Shown here: positions 1 through 8,001 of the stretch, piece by piece | Layout: the number at the start of each line of letters is the position of its first letter | Numbering within the stretch: position 1 is the stretch's first letter | Assembly: GCA_022837185.1 (NCBI GenBank) | Contig: JALHJD010000085.1 | Span: forward strand, 1 to 10,123 | DNA length: 10,123 nt | From: Desulfobacteraceae bacterium | Lineage (GTDB): Bacteria > Desulfobacterota > Desulfobulbia > Desulfobulbales > Desulfobulbaceae | Direction of reading: 5' to 3' | Program-made: the position numbers and the translations under genes | Notes under the pieces: model-generated | Database searches by the model: none | The model's input: the letters and a program-made list of their open reading frames with translations, nothing else | What the model was told of the DNA's origin: nothing

Positions 1-366
1 CAGATAGTTGCGTAATTGCGGAATATCCATCCTGCTGATGCCCGAAAAGCCGGCAATCTCATCAAGGCTGGCGTATCTGCCGTGCCGGTCGCGGTAATTG
101 ACGATCTGCCGGGCCGCCCTTCGGTTGATGCCGGGCACCTTCATCAGGGTCGCCGCATCAGCGGTATTGATATTGACCGGCAGGATTTCTTCCAGGGGTT
201 GGTCCAGCGGGGTCTTTTTTTTGAATATGACCGGGGGCCGTTTGTGGTCCGGCAGGGGAAAGACCATCTGCCCCGCGGCCGGAAGAGAGAAGAGGAGCAC
301 CAGCACCAGGACCGGCAGCAGGACAGGGAGCAGCAGCCCGGGGAAGACATCGACCGGTTTTCTCAT
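1..366 (-). CDS. ComEA-like helix-hairpin-helix protein, 3' end cut by window
   Basis: Likely an exported or membrane-anchored DNA-binding protein of the ComEA family, whose members bind double-stranded DNA during uptake in competent bacteria. Reading the minus strand from ATG at 366 gives 122 residues before the window edge. Residues 1-7 are short and basic, and residues 9-31 are a long Leu/Val/Pro hydrophobic stretch that could be a signal peptide or membrane anchor. A polar linker follows to about residue 62. Residues 64-122 match the ComEA HhH core: VNINTADAATL, then KVPGI, then a basic helix (RRAARQIVNYR) and the sLDEI...fsGI second hairpin. A GGAGG lies 5 nt upstream of the ATG and decides the start. 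It is 84 bp downstream of the siroheme reductase on the same strand, with no clear terminator between, so co-transcription is possible. Many non-competent bacteria carry such short HhH proteins, so a role in competence is inference only. The true C-terminus is outside the window. Confidence 0.88.
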   Translation of the reverse strand, partial: MRKPVDVFPGLLLPVLLPVLVLVLLFSLPAAGQMVFPLPDHKRPPVIFKKKTPLDQPLEEILPVNINTADAATLMKVPGINRRAARQIVNYRDRHGRYASLDEIAGFSGISRMDIPQLRNYL

Positions 367-450
367 GGCATCCTCCGCGGCCAGGGGATTGATGCCGGCC
401 GGCTTGCGGGGGCCCCGCCGCGACCTGTATTCCTGCGATTCATCCACGAA

Positions 451-1146
451 TCAACGGTGAGCGGGCGCATCCGCCTGTTCATCTTCCACCGGGAACGGAA
501 AGTCCTCGCGTCCAAGAAGCTTGAACATTCTCTGCTTCTTCTCGGTGTGGGCGTCGTGGTAATCGGCGAGCCGCCCGATCATTTCGACCACCTCATCATC
601 GTTCACCCCGCGGGCTATCCGTTTCCCGGTTTTCGGCTGCAGGCCGCCCTTGCCGCCCGCAAAAACGTCAAACCCCTTCCTGGTGGCAACCACCCCGACA
701 TCAACAAGTTTTGACCCCGCACAGCAAGCGGGGCAGCCTGAAAGGGCAATCTTCCACTTCGGCTTGACCCCGCTCCGGCCGCCGAACCTCTCGATAATTC
801 TGTCGGACAGGGCAAGGGTGTCCGCCAGTCCGAGTTTGCAGTACGGCAGTCCGATGCACACTTTCGGCTTGGGAAACCTGCCCGCCTCCTTGAGGAGAAA
901 GCCGGAGCCCTTCAGCATCCTTTTGATTGCATCCACGTTTTCCGGGGTTGCTCCCAGCAGGCGCAGATTCTGGGCCGTCGTCGCGTACCAGGTCAGGTCA
1001 AACCGGGCGGCGACCGCAACGACGATCTTCATCTCCTCCGGGGCGAGCAGCCCTCCGGGGAGCAGAATGGTGATATGTTCGGCAGGCCTGACCGAGGTGC
1101 TCCCGCCGGGGACAGGATCAACGCCACCCTCCGTCTCGGCGTTCAT
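451..1146 (-). CDS. Small siroheme/[4Fe-4S] sulfite-nitrite reductase (assimilatory-type, single module)
   Basis: A 231-residue protein of the nitrite/sulfite reductase family, which uses coupled siroheme and a [4Fe-4S] cluster for six-electron reduction of sulfite to sulfide (or nitrite to ammonia). Residues about 22-87 look like the ferredoxin-like half-domain (note YATTAQNLRLLG at 54-65). Residues about 95-200 form the cluster/siroheme domain, with C97-x5-C103 and C138-x3-C142. An extra Cys141 gives CPACC in the second motif. Typical NirA/CysI proteins are over 500 residues with a duplicated module. This protein has one module and is close to the roughly 218-residue low-spin assimilatory-type sulfite reductase described in Desulfovibrio vulgaris, which is the best family match I can name. 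The C-terminal tail (200-231) is charged and not recognisable. Its ATG overlaps the pepN stop by 4 bp (ATGA), implying translational coupling. No signal peptide is seen, so it is probably cytoplasmic. The substrate (sulfite or nitrite) and the electron donor cannot be read from the sequence. Confidence 0.9.
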   Translation of the reverse strand: MNAETEGGVDPVPGGSTSVRPAEHITILLPGGLLAPEEMKIVVAVAARFDLTWYATTAQNLRLLGATPENVDAIKRMLKGSGFLLKEAGRFPKPKVCIGLPYCKLGLADTLALSDRIIERFGGRSGVKPKWKIALSGCPACCAGSKLVDVGVVATRKGFDVFAGGKGGLQPKTGKRIARGVNDDEVVEMIGRLADYHDAHTEKKQRMFKLLGREDFPFPVEDEQADAPAHR

Positions 1147-3779
1147 CGCAGGCTCTTTGCCGCCACCTCGGCAACCTCCCGGGACAATGCCGGCGACGCG
1201 GCAATCCGTTCAAGCTGTGCCCGCATCAGGGCCTGGCGCGGTGCGTCGTACCTCTTCCAGGCGGTCAGGGGGGTCAGCAGCCGCGCCGCTATCTGCGGGT
1301 TCATCGGGTCGATTTCCATGACGCAGTCACTGAGAAATACGTAGCCCTCCCCGCCCGCCTCATGAAAGCGAACCTGGTTGGCGGTGCAGAACGCCCCTAT
1401 CAGGGCCCGGACTTTATTGGGGTTCTTCAGGGTAAAGGCCGGATGCGCCATCAGCTTCCTGACCCGTTCCAAGGCTCCGGGCAGGGGGCAGGCTGCCTGC
1501 AGGGTCAGCCACTTGTCGACAACCAGCGGGTCATCCTTCCAGTCGCCATAGAATTCGGCCAGGAGCTCCTCCCCTTTTGCGAGATCGCCGTTGACCACGG
1601 CCCTCAGGGCCGCTATCTTGTCGGTCATATTGTTGGCGGCCGCATACTGGGTCAGGGCCACGGTCAGCATTTCCGGGGCGGCCCGGCCCTCCTGATCAGG
1701 GGCCAGCAGGAACCCGAGGCAGGTGTTCTTCAGGCTCCTGCGGCCGGCATCGCCGGCGGTGAAACGGTATTCCCCGAAAACAAGGTTGCGTTCATAGACT
1801 TCCATGAATTCGCTCTGCAGAAGGGTTCCCAGCCGCCTGCGGAAATATTGCAGAACCTGAAAAATACCCGCTGGATCGATCACCTCCAGCTGTTCGCCGA
1901 TCCAGGATTCCATCGGCAGGGTCAACGCCAGGGCAATGAAGGCCGGATCGGCCTCGCTGTCCAGCAGGACGCGTTTATACGCCGCGACATACTGGTCCGG
2001 CACCTGCATGGCGTCTTCCCTGCCCCGGGCCCCGACCTGCTCCAGGATGTACTTGAGAGCAAGCTGCTGGCCGGCGTCCCAGCGGTTGAACGGGTCTGAG
2101 TCATTGGCCATGAGAAAGGCCAGCTCCTCGTCGGAGCGCTCCATGACCACCTTGACCGGGGCGGAAAAATTGCGCAGGAAGGAAAGGACCGGTCGTTCGG
2201 GGATATGCGGAAAGACATAGGTCTGCTCGCTTTCCCGGAGGACAAGGATCGTGGTTTTTTCCCCGCCCGGCTCCATGTCCCTGCCCCTGCTGTCGAGCAG
2301 TCCGACCGCCAGGGGCATCAACAGCGGTGCCTTCCGCTCCTGGCCCGGAGTCGGCGGGGTCGACTGGTGAACGGTCAGCCGGAATTCCTGACGACCCGCG
2401 TCGTATCCGGTCCTGACCCTGAGCACCGGGGTTCCCGCCTGGCTGTACCAGAGCTTGAAGCCGTCGATATCCGTGTCGTTGGCATCAACCATGGCCGCGA
2501 CGAAATCATCGCAGGTCACCGCCTGGCCGTCGTGCCGCCGCAGATACAGGGCAAGCCCCCGGCGGAATCCTTCCCGCCCCAGGAAGGTCTGCAGCATCCT
2601 GATGACTTCGGCCCCCTTGTCATAAACGGTCAGGGTATAAAAGTTGTTGATGGCCATGTACGATTCGGGCCGGACGGGATGGGCCATGGGTCCCGCGTCC
2701 TCGCGGAACTGATAATTGCGCATGATCTGCACGTCCTGAATCCGCTTGACCGGCCGGGATGTCATGTCCGAGGTGAATTCCTGGTCCCGGAAGACGGTGA
2801 GCCCTTCCTTGAGGCTCAACTGAAACCAGTCCCGGCAGGTTACCCGGTTGCCGGTCCAGTTGTGAAAGTATTCGTGGCCGATGACGGCCTGAATCCCCTC
2901 GTAATCAGCATCGGTGGCGGTTTCCGGCCTGGCCAGGACGAATTTGGAATTAAAGACGTTCAGACCCTTGTTTTCCATGGCGCCCATGTTGAAGTCATCC
3001 ACGGCCACGATCATGTACACGCCGAGATCGTATTCCAGGCCGTAGGTTTCCTCGTCCCAGCGCATCGCTTTGCGAAGCGATTCCATGGCATGACCGCATT
3101 TCTCCCTGTTCCGGGGCTCGACATAGATGTGCAGCGCCACTTCGCGGCCGGATTTGGTGACAAACCTGTCCTCCACCCGGACCAGGTCTCCGGCGACCAG
3201 GGCAAAAAGGTAGCAGGGCTTCTTGAACGGATCGTGCCATACGGCGTAATGCCTCCCATCGGGCAATCTCCCCTGCTCGACGAGGTTGCCGTTGGACAGC
3301 AGTACCGGGTACCTGGCGGGGTCGGCGGCAATGGTCGTGGTATATTCCGTCATGACGTCGGGACGGTCGGGGAAACAGGTGATGCGCCGGAATCCTTCGG
3401 CCTCGCACTGGGTGCAGAAATTGCCCCCCGACAGATACAGGCCTTCCAGTTCGGTGTTGTCCCGGGGGTTGATGACGGTTTCCACCTCCAGATCAAAGGC
3501 GTCCGGTACTTCGGCAATGGTCAGCAGCGAGCCGTCATACGCATAGGCCGAGGGGTCCAGGGGAGCCCCGTCAAGCCTGACTGCCCTGACCTCCAGGTTT
3601 TCCCCGTTCAGTTCAAGGGGGACCTTCTCCTTTTTCGCGGCAGGATTGCGGTGGATTCGCATTTTTGACCCGACCAGGGTGGCGGTCTCGTCGAGTTCAA
3701 AACGAAGGTCAATGGTTGTCACGAGATATGGTGGTGGTGTATAGTCCTTTAAATGTATAGTCCGCCGGGCATCACGCAT
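1143..3779 (-). CDS. pepN: Aminopeptidase N, M1 family zinc metallopeptidase
   Basis: A cytoplasmic aminopeptidase that removes N-terminal residues from peptides in the late steps of protein turnover. It has 878 residues, against about 870 in E. coli PepN, and is alignable from the N-terminus. The N-terminal beta domain covers about residues 10-195. The exopeptidase motif GAMEN is at 266-270. The zinc site HEYFH is at 302-306 (His302, catalytic Glu303, His306), with the third ligand Glu325 in LKEG. Tyr386 in YDKG matches the transition-state-stabilising Tyr381 of E. coli, a constant offset of 5. The helical C-terminal domain (about 550-878) is complete. There is no signal peptide. The ATG at 3779 is preceded by AAGGA about 7 nt upstream, and the protein start fits the family. 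It is first in a minus-strand cluster and overlaps the siroheme reductase by 4 bp. All catalytic residues are present, so it should be active. Confidence 0.97.
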   Translation of the reverse strand: MRDARRTIHLKDYTPPPYLVTTIDLRFELDETATLVGSKMRIHRNPAAKKEKVPLELNGENLEVRAVRLDGAPLDPSAYAYDGSLLTIAEVPDAFDLEVETVINPRDNTELEGLYLSGGNFCTQCEAEGFRRITCFPDRPDVMTEYTTTIAADPARYPVLLSNGNLVEQGRLPDGRHYAVWHDPFKKPCYLFALVAGDLVRVEDRFVTKSGREVALHIYVEPRNREKCGHAMESLRKAMRWDEETYGLEYDLGVYMIVAVDDFNMGAMENKGLNVFNSKFVLARPETATDADYEGIQAVIGHEYFHNWTGNRVTCRDWFQLSLKEGLTVFRDQEFTSDMTSRPVKRIQDVQIMRNYQFREDAGPMAHPVRPESYMAINNFYTLTVYDKGAEVIRMLQTFLGREGFRRGLALYLRRHDGQAVTCDDFVAAMVDANDTDIDGFKLWYSQAGTPVLRVRTGYDAGRQEFRLTVHQSTPPTPGQERKAPLLMPLAVGLLDSRGRDMEPGGEKTTILVLRESEQTYVFPHIPERPVLSFLRNFSAPVKVVMERSDEELAFLMANDSDPFNRWDAGQQLALKYILEQVGARGREDAMQVPDQYVAAYKRVLLDSEADPAFIALALTLPMESWIGEQLEVIDPAGIFQVLQYFRRRLGTLLQSEFMEVYERNLVFGEYRFTAGDAGRRSLKNTCLGFLLAPDQEGRAAPEMLTVALTQYAAANNMTDKIAALRAVVNGDLAKGEELLAEFYGDWKDDPLVVDKWLTLQAACPLPGALERVRKLMAHPAFTLKNPNKVRALIGAFCTANQVRFHEAGGEGYVFLSDCVMEIDPMNPQIAARLLTPLTAWKRYDAPRQALMRAQLERIAASPALSREVAEVAAKSLR

Positions 3780-4020
3780 CTTCGTTTCCTTGTTGGAGTG
3801 TCGTGTGAGGGGGCTGGAATCCGCACCTCAGGCGATGCAGGGAGGGGGGCCCCGTCGGCCGCCGCTTCCATCCGCTGCACCCCCTGTGGGCGAGGTGTCG
3901 ATTTCCGGCCGCTGCAAAATACACTGTCCGGGGAAAAATTGCCACCGGCAACGGGCGTGGCCGGCGAACCGGAAGCCCGGAACAAACCGCTGAATGTCAT
4001 CGCAAACCAGGGGTCATGCA
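3780..4020. other. Divergent intergenic region pepN / usp
   Basis: These 241 bp separate two divergently transcribed genes and should hold both promoters. The pepN Shine-Dalgarno lies at its left edge and an AGGGG for the stress protein at its right edge. I see no convincing -35/-10 pair on either strand. The best weak minus-strand candidate is a TATTTT near 3917-3922, with only a poor -35. A short TTGCC-ACC-GGCAA dyad lies at about 3938-3950. Overlapping ORFs on both strands here lack family features and are treated as noise. Confidence 0.5.
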
Positions 4021-4947
4021 ATGAACAAAAAAATACTGGTGGCCATCGACGGCTCCATATACAGTTCAAACTCCATCGATTATCTGATCCGCCTGTTCAG
4101 GGATGATCCAAGCCTGGCCATCCATCTCTTCGCCGTTGTTTCCGAAGCGGGAAGCGGTCAGAACTGGATGTACGAGGTTGACTCCCTGCGCGAACATACT
4201 CCCCTTACCGACAGAAGAAGAATAACGGCGGAACGCTTCCTCCGGGACGCCAGAGACCGGCTGGTCCGCAACGGCGTCGGCGAGGACCGGGTCACCTTCA
4301 CCGCCCAGGTCTCCCAGATGCAGTCGGCCAAGACGATCCACCATGAATCGAACAAGGGGGTTTACGATGCCCTGGTCATTGGACGCCGCGGCATGGGCAG
4401 GGTCGGCGAGATGCTTCTGGGCAGCGTCTCCGCCTTCCTGGTCGAAAAATGCCATGAAATCCCCCTGTGGATCATCGACGGCGAAATCACCTCGAACCGG
4501 TTCCTTCTCGCCGTGCAGTGCAAACCGCAGTCACTCCTGGCCGCCGATCACCTGGGCTTCATAACCGGTTCGCTGCCCGAGGCGGAAATTTTTCTCTACC
4601 ATTCCAATGTCCTCTTCGGCGCGGACCAACCCGCCGCCCCGGAAGAATTTCATCCCATCTGGGGCAAGGAATGGTGCGATCAGTACCTGGATATCGAAAA
4701 CTACCTTTTTTACGCCCACGCCCAGGTGTTGAAGGACCACGGCGTCCACCCGAAACGCATCACCCAGCTGCCCATGGAAAGAAACCTGGAGGTCAGCCGT
4801 GACCTGATCAAGCAGGCCGACAGGCACAATTGCGGAACCATCGTCATCGGCCGCCGGTCCAGAGACGCCGGCAAAGGGATGTTCGGCGGCGTTTCCGACC
4901 GGGCTCTCAGCAAGGCCCAGAATCTTGCCCTGTGGCTGGTGGGATGA
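4021..4947 (+). CDS. Tandem-domain universal stress protein (UspA family)
   Basis: A cytoplasmic protein with two UspA-like alpha/beta domains in one chain, the UspE-type arrangement linked to stress survival and stationary phase. From ATG at 4021 it has 308 residues. Domain 1 (about 3-153) begins KKILVAIDGS and carries a textbook nucleotide motif G-x2-G-x9-G-S at 121-135 (GRRG ... GS), so ATP binding is expected. Domain 2 (about 159-308) keeps the fold pattern (RFLLAVQC at the start, GTIVIGRRS near the end). Its nucleotide motif is altered: the second Gly of G-x2-G is Ser, and GS is replaced by GV followed by Ser. An upstream in-frame ATG at 3994 would add nine residues. I prefer 4021 because AGGGG sits about 7 nt upstream and the fold begins immediately after. 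The gene stands alone, divergent from pepN and convergent with the M16 gene, with an 11-bp gap. What it responds to is not evident. Confidence 0.93.
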   Translation: MNKKILVAIDGSIYSSNSIDYLIRLFRDDPSLAIHLFAVVSEAGSGQNWMYEVDSLREHTPLTDRRRITAERFLRDARDRLVRNGVGEDRVTFTAQVSQMQSAKTIHHESNKGVYDALVIGRRGMGRVGEMLLGSVSAFLVEKCHEIPLWIIDGEITSNRFLLAVQCKPQSLLAADHLGFITGSLPEAEIFLYHSNVLFGADQPAAPEEFHPIWGKEWCDQYLDIENYLFYAHAQVLKDHGVHPKRITQLPMERNLEVSRDLIKQADRHNCGTIVIGRRSRDAGKGMFGGVSDRALSKAQNLALWLVG

Positions 4948-4958
4948 CCACACGGAAG

Positions 4959-7844
4959 CTATCGCCGCTCCGGCTCCAGGATGATGACAGCCGCCTGTTC
5001 CGGCCGCAGATACATCGAGGCCATTGCGGACACCTCGGCTGGGGTGATGGCGGCGAAGCCGCTGCGGATGGAAAGGGGCCACTCCAGTTGCTCGGGATGG
5101 CGGCTGGACAGCGCCATCACCGATTCGAGCCAGTAGCGGTTTGTCTGCAGCATGTCCTTGATGGATGTCAATGACGGCTCCAGGGCCCTGCGCAATTCCT
5201 CTTCCTCCACGCCCCGCTCCGCGATGTCGGCCGCCACTTCCTTCGCCCTTTCGGCCAGGAAATCGGCCTGGGCGGGGTCACCGGTCATCATCGCCCTGAT
5301 AGTCCCGTAACCGGGGGCGACCTTGCTCGGCATGCTGTAAACGGCCGGGGAATAGACCGCTCCCAGTTTTTCCCTGATCTCCAGCCGCAGGCGATCGTCC
5401 AGCACGGCGGCCAGAATATTGAGCCGCCGCGTTCTCGCTATATCCCAGAAATCGTCGGTGGGCCAGGCAACGACAACCAGGGCCTTGTCGATTTCGCTCG
5501 CCGCTCCCGTCTTCAGGACGGCCCCTCGGGGAAAGCGGAGCGAATCGGTCAGACTTCCGGTTGCCGTTTCCCTTTCAAGGGTGCCGAAATACCTGCCGAG
5601 GAGCTCCACCGCCGCCCCGGTATCCACATCTCCGACCACGGTCACCTCGAGCTGGGCCGACGCAAATACCGGAGCCAGCCAGTCGCGGACCTGGTCAAGC
5701 TGCAGCTGCATGAGCCGGTCACGGGGAGGCATGCCGTAACGGGGATTCCCCCCCGCCAGAAACCGTTCTCCCTCAAGTTGCAGCATCCCCTCCACCGAGC
5801 TGGCCATCTGGTCGTACATCTGGGTGAACCGTTCCATGCTGAGCTGATGGGCTTCCGGCCGGAAGGCGGGGTCAAGCAGCCTGGTCGCAGCCACCTGGAG
5901 CAGCAGTTCGAGCTCGCCGGCAAGTCCTTTCCCGTTGAGGACGAAACTTTCCTGACCGACCTGGAAGGTCACCTCCACCGAGTGCCCGGCCAGTGCTTCT
6001 TCCATCTCGGACCGGTTGAGCCGGCCGACTCCGCTTTCCCGCACCACCGCCTCGGCCAGCATGCCAAGCCCCGGCAGCGGTTCCTCCAGGCGGCCGTGGC
6101 CGAAATGAATGGCAACCAGGACCTCGTTGGGCTGAAAGTCCGTGCGCTTGACATTGACGACCGTGCCGTTGGCAAACATCACCCTTTCCATGTCAATGTC
6201 TGCAAAGCGTTCCCGTTGGGCAACTGCGGCCGGCTCTTCAGGTACCTGGAGATACGGGAAGGAAATCTCGCCGCCGTTGTCCCATTCCGGAAGTTCCTGT
6301 TTCTCCGAACGGTCGAAGACGCCGAGAACAACTTCTTCCGGAGAGGCCGGGCCGGCCTCTATTTCCGCCGTGCCGGCGATGAACAGCTGTCTGTTCTTAT
6401 GGGCCCACAAGGCCCTGAAAACCTTGTTCACCTCGTCCAGGCTCAAATTGTCGACCACCGGACCGTACAGTTCCAGTTCCTGTTCGGGCGACAGAACGAC
6501 CTCATTGCCGTTGATCTTGCGGATAATGTCGTCGGCCAGTTTACGGCTGTCCCTGCTGCCGGCGATCTGGACCTGCTTTTCCAGTTCGGCCCTGATTTCT
6601 TTCTTCACCCGGTCCAGCTCCCTGTCCGTGAAGCCGTATTCGAGGGCCTGCCGCAGGGTCCTGTTGAGCAGTTCAAGGGACTGCTGCCATTTCTGCCCTT
6701 CGATGGTCGTAGTGACCGTGACATACCCGAACCGTCCCAGAAACACCCCTGAATGGGATCGGGCCCTGGTCAAGGGACTGCCGGGCTCGCCGGTCACTCT
6801 CTTCAGCCGGTTGTTGATCAGCGACGTAGCGGCATAGTTCTTGACCTGCTCAGCCTGCCAGGCAAACGAATCGACACGGGGAACCGTGTTCCAGCGGCTG
6901 CTGATGGATACCTCGGTGCTGCCGACTTCCGGTTCGTACACGTACAGGGCCTCGGTACCCTCCTCATCGAACCTGCCGTAGGCAAAACATTCGGGGTCGA
7001 AGCCGGCGGGAGCGTTCATCGGCCCGAACCGCTCCCTGACCAGTTCCCGGGTCAGGTCAACGTCCATGTCGCCGACAGCGACCAGGATCATGTTTTCCGG
7101 CCGGTACCAGGTATCATAAAATGCACGCAGCATGGAAGCATCGGCCCTGACAAGGGCTTCCTCGGTACCGATGGGCAATCGCTCGGCGACCCTGGACCCG
7201 GCAAAGGAAAACCGCATGCGCTGCTCATAGAGTCTGTACCCTGCCGTATCCCTGGTTCGTTTCTCAGCCAGAATAATTCCCCGCTCCCGTTCCACTTCTT
7301 CCTCCAGCAGCAGCGCACCACGGGCAAAATCCGCCATGACCAGCAGGCCTTCCTCGAGGTGTTTGCGGTCCCCGGCGGGAAGCAGTATCCTGTACACCGT
7401 TTCGTCAAAACTGGTATGGGCGTTGGTATCAGCGCCGAAACTCATGCCGATGGACTGAAAATACTTGACCAGGGTCCCGGGGGGATAATTGGTGGTGCCG
7501 TTGAACAGCATATGCTCCAGGAAATGGGCGTAACCTCTCTGGTCGTCTGTCTCGTGCAGGGAACCGGCCCGGATGTTCAAATAGAGCCCCACCCTGTCGG
7601 CGGGTTCGTTGTTGTGCATCAGCACGTAACGAAAGCCGTTCTCCAGCGAACCGAAGAGCACATCCGGATCAGGCCGCAGATCGCTCTGGTCATGGGGCCA
7701 CCCCCTGTCCAGGCACTGGTCGGCCGTCTCGATGGATACCCCCGGCCGATCAAGGTAGGAGCACCCCGTCAACAGGAGCAAAACGACAATGACGAGGGAA
7801 AACCTCTGGACAAAAAGTGCGGCTTCAGGTTTCATTCTTTCCAT
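4959..7844 (-). CDS. M16 zinc metalloprotease lipoprotein (pitrilysin/PqqL-like)
   Basis: A large insulinase-family protease, predicted to be lipid-anchored in the envelope and to degrade peptides or small proteins. It has 961 residues, similar to E. coli PqqL (about 930) and pitrilysin. Residues 1-28 form a lipoprotein signal: a hydrophobic run ending LLTGC with the lipidated Cys at 28. Ser follows at +2, which under the E. coli Lol rule favours the outer membrane. The active N-terminal half carries the inverted zinc motif HFLEH at 107-111 (His107, catalytic Glu110, His111). The third ligand is most likely Glu194 in ERERGIILAE. The second half (from about residue 545) repeats the fold without HxxEH (GMLAEAVVRES at the equivalent place), as is normal in two-half M16 enzymes. 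The start is uncertain between ATG at 7844 (AAGG 6 nt upstream) and ATG three codons later. The stop is 11 bp from the convergent stress-protein stop, leaving no room for a separate terminator. The substrate is unknown, and PQQ biosynthesis should not be inferred. Confidence 0.94.
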   Translation of the reverse strand: MERMKPEAALFVQRFSLVIVVLLLLTGCSYLDRPGVSIETADQCLDRGWPHDQSDLRPDPDVLFGSLENGFRYVLMHNNEPADRVGLYLNIRAGSLHETDDQRGYAHFLEHMLFNGTTNYPPGTLVKYFQSIGMSFGADTNAHTSFDETVYRILLPAGDRKHLEEGLLVMADFARGALLLEEEVERERGIILAEKRTRDTAGYRLYEQRMRFSFAGSRVAERLPIGTEEALVRADASMLRAFYDTWYRPENMILVAVGDMDVDLTRELVRERFGPMNAPAGFDPECFAYGRFDEEGTEALYVYEPEVGSTEVSISSRWNTVPRVDSFAWQAEQVKNYAATSLINNRLKRVTGEPGSPLTRARSHSGVFLGRFGYVTVTTTIEGQKWQQSLELLNRTLRQALEYGFTDRELDRVKKEIRAELEKQVQIAGSRDSRKLADDIIRKINGNEVVLSPEQELELYGPVVDNLSLDEVNKVFRALWAHKNRQLFIAGTAEIEAGPASPEEVVLGVFDRSEKQELPEWDNGGEISFPYLQVPEEPAAVAQRERFADIDMERVMFANGTVVNVKRTDFQPNEVLVAIHFGHGRLEEPLPGLGMLAEAVVRESGVGRLNRSEMEEALAGHSVEVTFQVGQESFVLNGKGLAGELELLLQVAATRLLDPAFRPEAHQLSMERFTQMYDQMASSVEGMLQLEGERFLAGGNPRYGMPPRDRLMQLQLDQVRDWLAPVFASAQLEVTVVGDVDTGAAVELLGRYFGTLERETATGSLTDSLRFPRGAVLKTGAASEIDKALVVVAWPTDDFWDIARTRRLNILAAVLDDRLRLEIREKLGAVYSPAVYSMPSKVAPGYGTIRAMMTGDPAQADFLAERAKEVAADIAERGVEEEELRRALEPSLTSIKDMLQTNRYWLESVMALSSRHPEQLEWPLSIRSGFAAITPAEVSAMASMYLRPEQAAVIILEPERR

Positions 7845-7872
7845 CTTCTGCCTTGGTCTGCAGGAACGATTT

Positions 7873-7929
7873 CAGCACCCGTGCTGCGGTTGATCGGCCC
7901 GGAGCGGGATGCTGCACGGGTTTATCAAC
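7873..7929. repeat. Nested and interleaved inverted repeats upstream of M16 and SDR genes
   Basis: Several exact dyads lie within 57 bp of the divergent gap. CAGCAC (7873-7878) pairs with GTGCTG (7881-7886). ACCCGTGC (7877-7884) pairs with GCACGGGT (7914-7921). GTTGAT (7889-7894) pairs with ATCAAC (7924-7929). The last two pairs interleave as A-B-A'-B', the order of an H-type pseudoknot if transcribed, and the first two are mutually exclusive. They could be regulator-binding half-sites or an RNA structure in either leader, or chance. No function can be assigned from sequence. Confidence 0.4.
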
Positions 7930-7949
7930 GGCCTGCGGGGCCGGCAATC

Positions 7950-7976
7950 CTGACAATGATTATTATTTAATAACAT
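7950..7976 (+). promoter_or_regulatory. Candidate promoter/operator of the SDR gene
   Basis: An AT-rich island in otherwise GC-rich DNA, 26 bp before the SDR start. CTGACA at 7950-7955 resembles a -35 box and TAACAT at 7971-7976 a -10, but their 15-bp spacing is short. The same stretch holds a perfect dyad, TTATTA-TT-TAATAA (7960-7973), which could be an operator overlapping the promoter. The AT dip and its position are seen directly; promoter function is inference. Confidence 0.3.
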
Positions 7977-8001
7977 AAGGAAGCAGGTCCGGGACGGCAA
8001 T

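Noticed and set aside
16..714. Plus-strand ORF of 232 codons
   Set aside because: It lies antisense to the ComEA-like gene and the reductase, both of which carry clear family motifs; its translation has no domain features.
2205..3668. Plus-strand ORF of 487 codons
   Set aside because: It is fully antisense to pepN. Long antisense ORFs are expected in GC-rich coding DNA, and the minus frame has intact M1 motifs.
3738..3763. Ten-base direct repeat TGTATAGTCC, two copies 16 bp apart
   Set aside because: It lies inside the first codons of pepN, encodes a conserved-looking N-terminus, and is short enough to be coincidence.
3753..4106. Plus-strand ORF of 117 codons, with an opposing ORF, spanning the pepN/usp gap
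   Set aside because: The frames overlap both flanking genes' starts and show no family features; the gap is better read as a divergent promoter region.
5778..7970. Two long plus-strand ORFs (324 and 405 codons)
   Set aside because: Both are antisense to the M16 gene, whose lipobox and HxxEH are unambiguous; no ribosome-binding site or domain pattern supports them.
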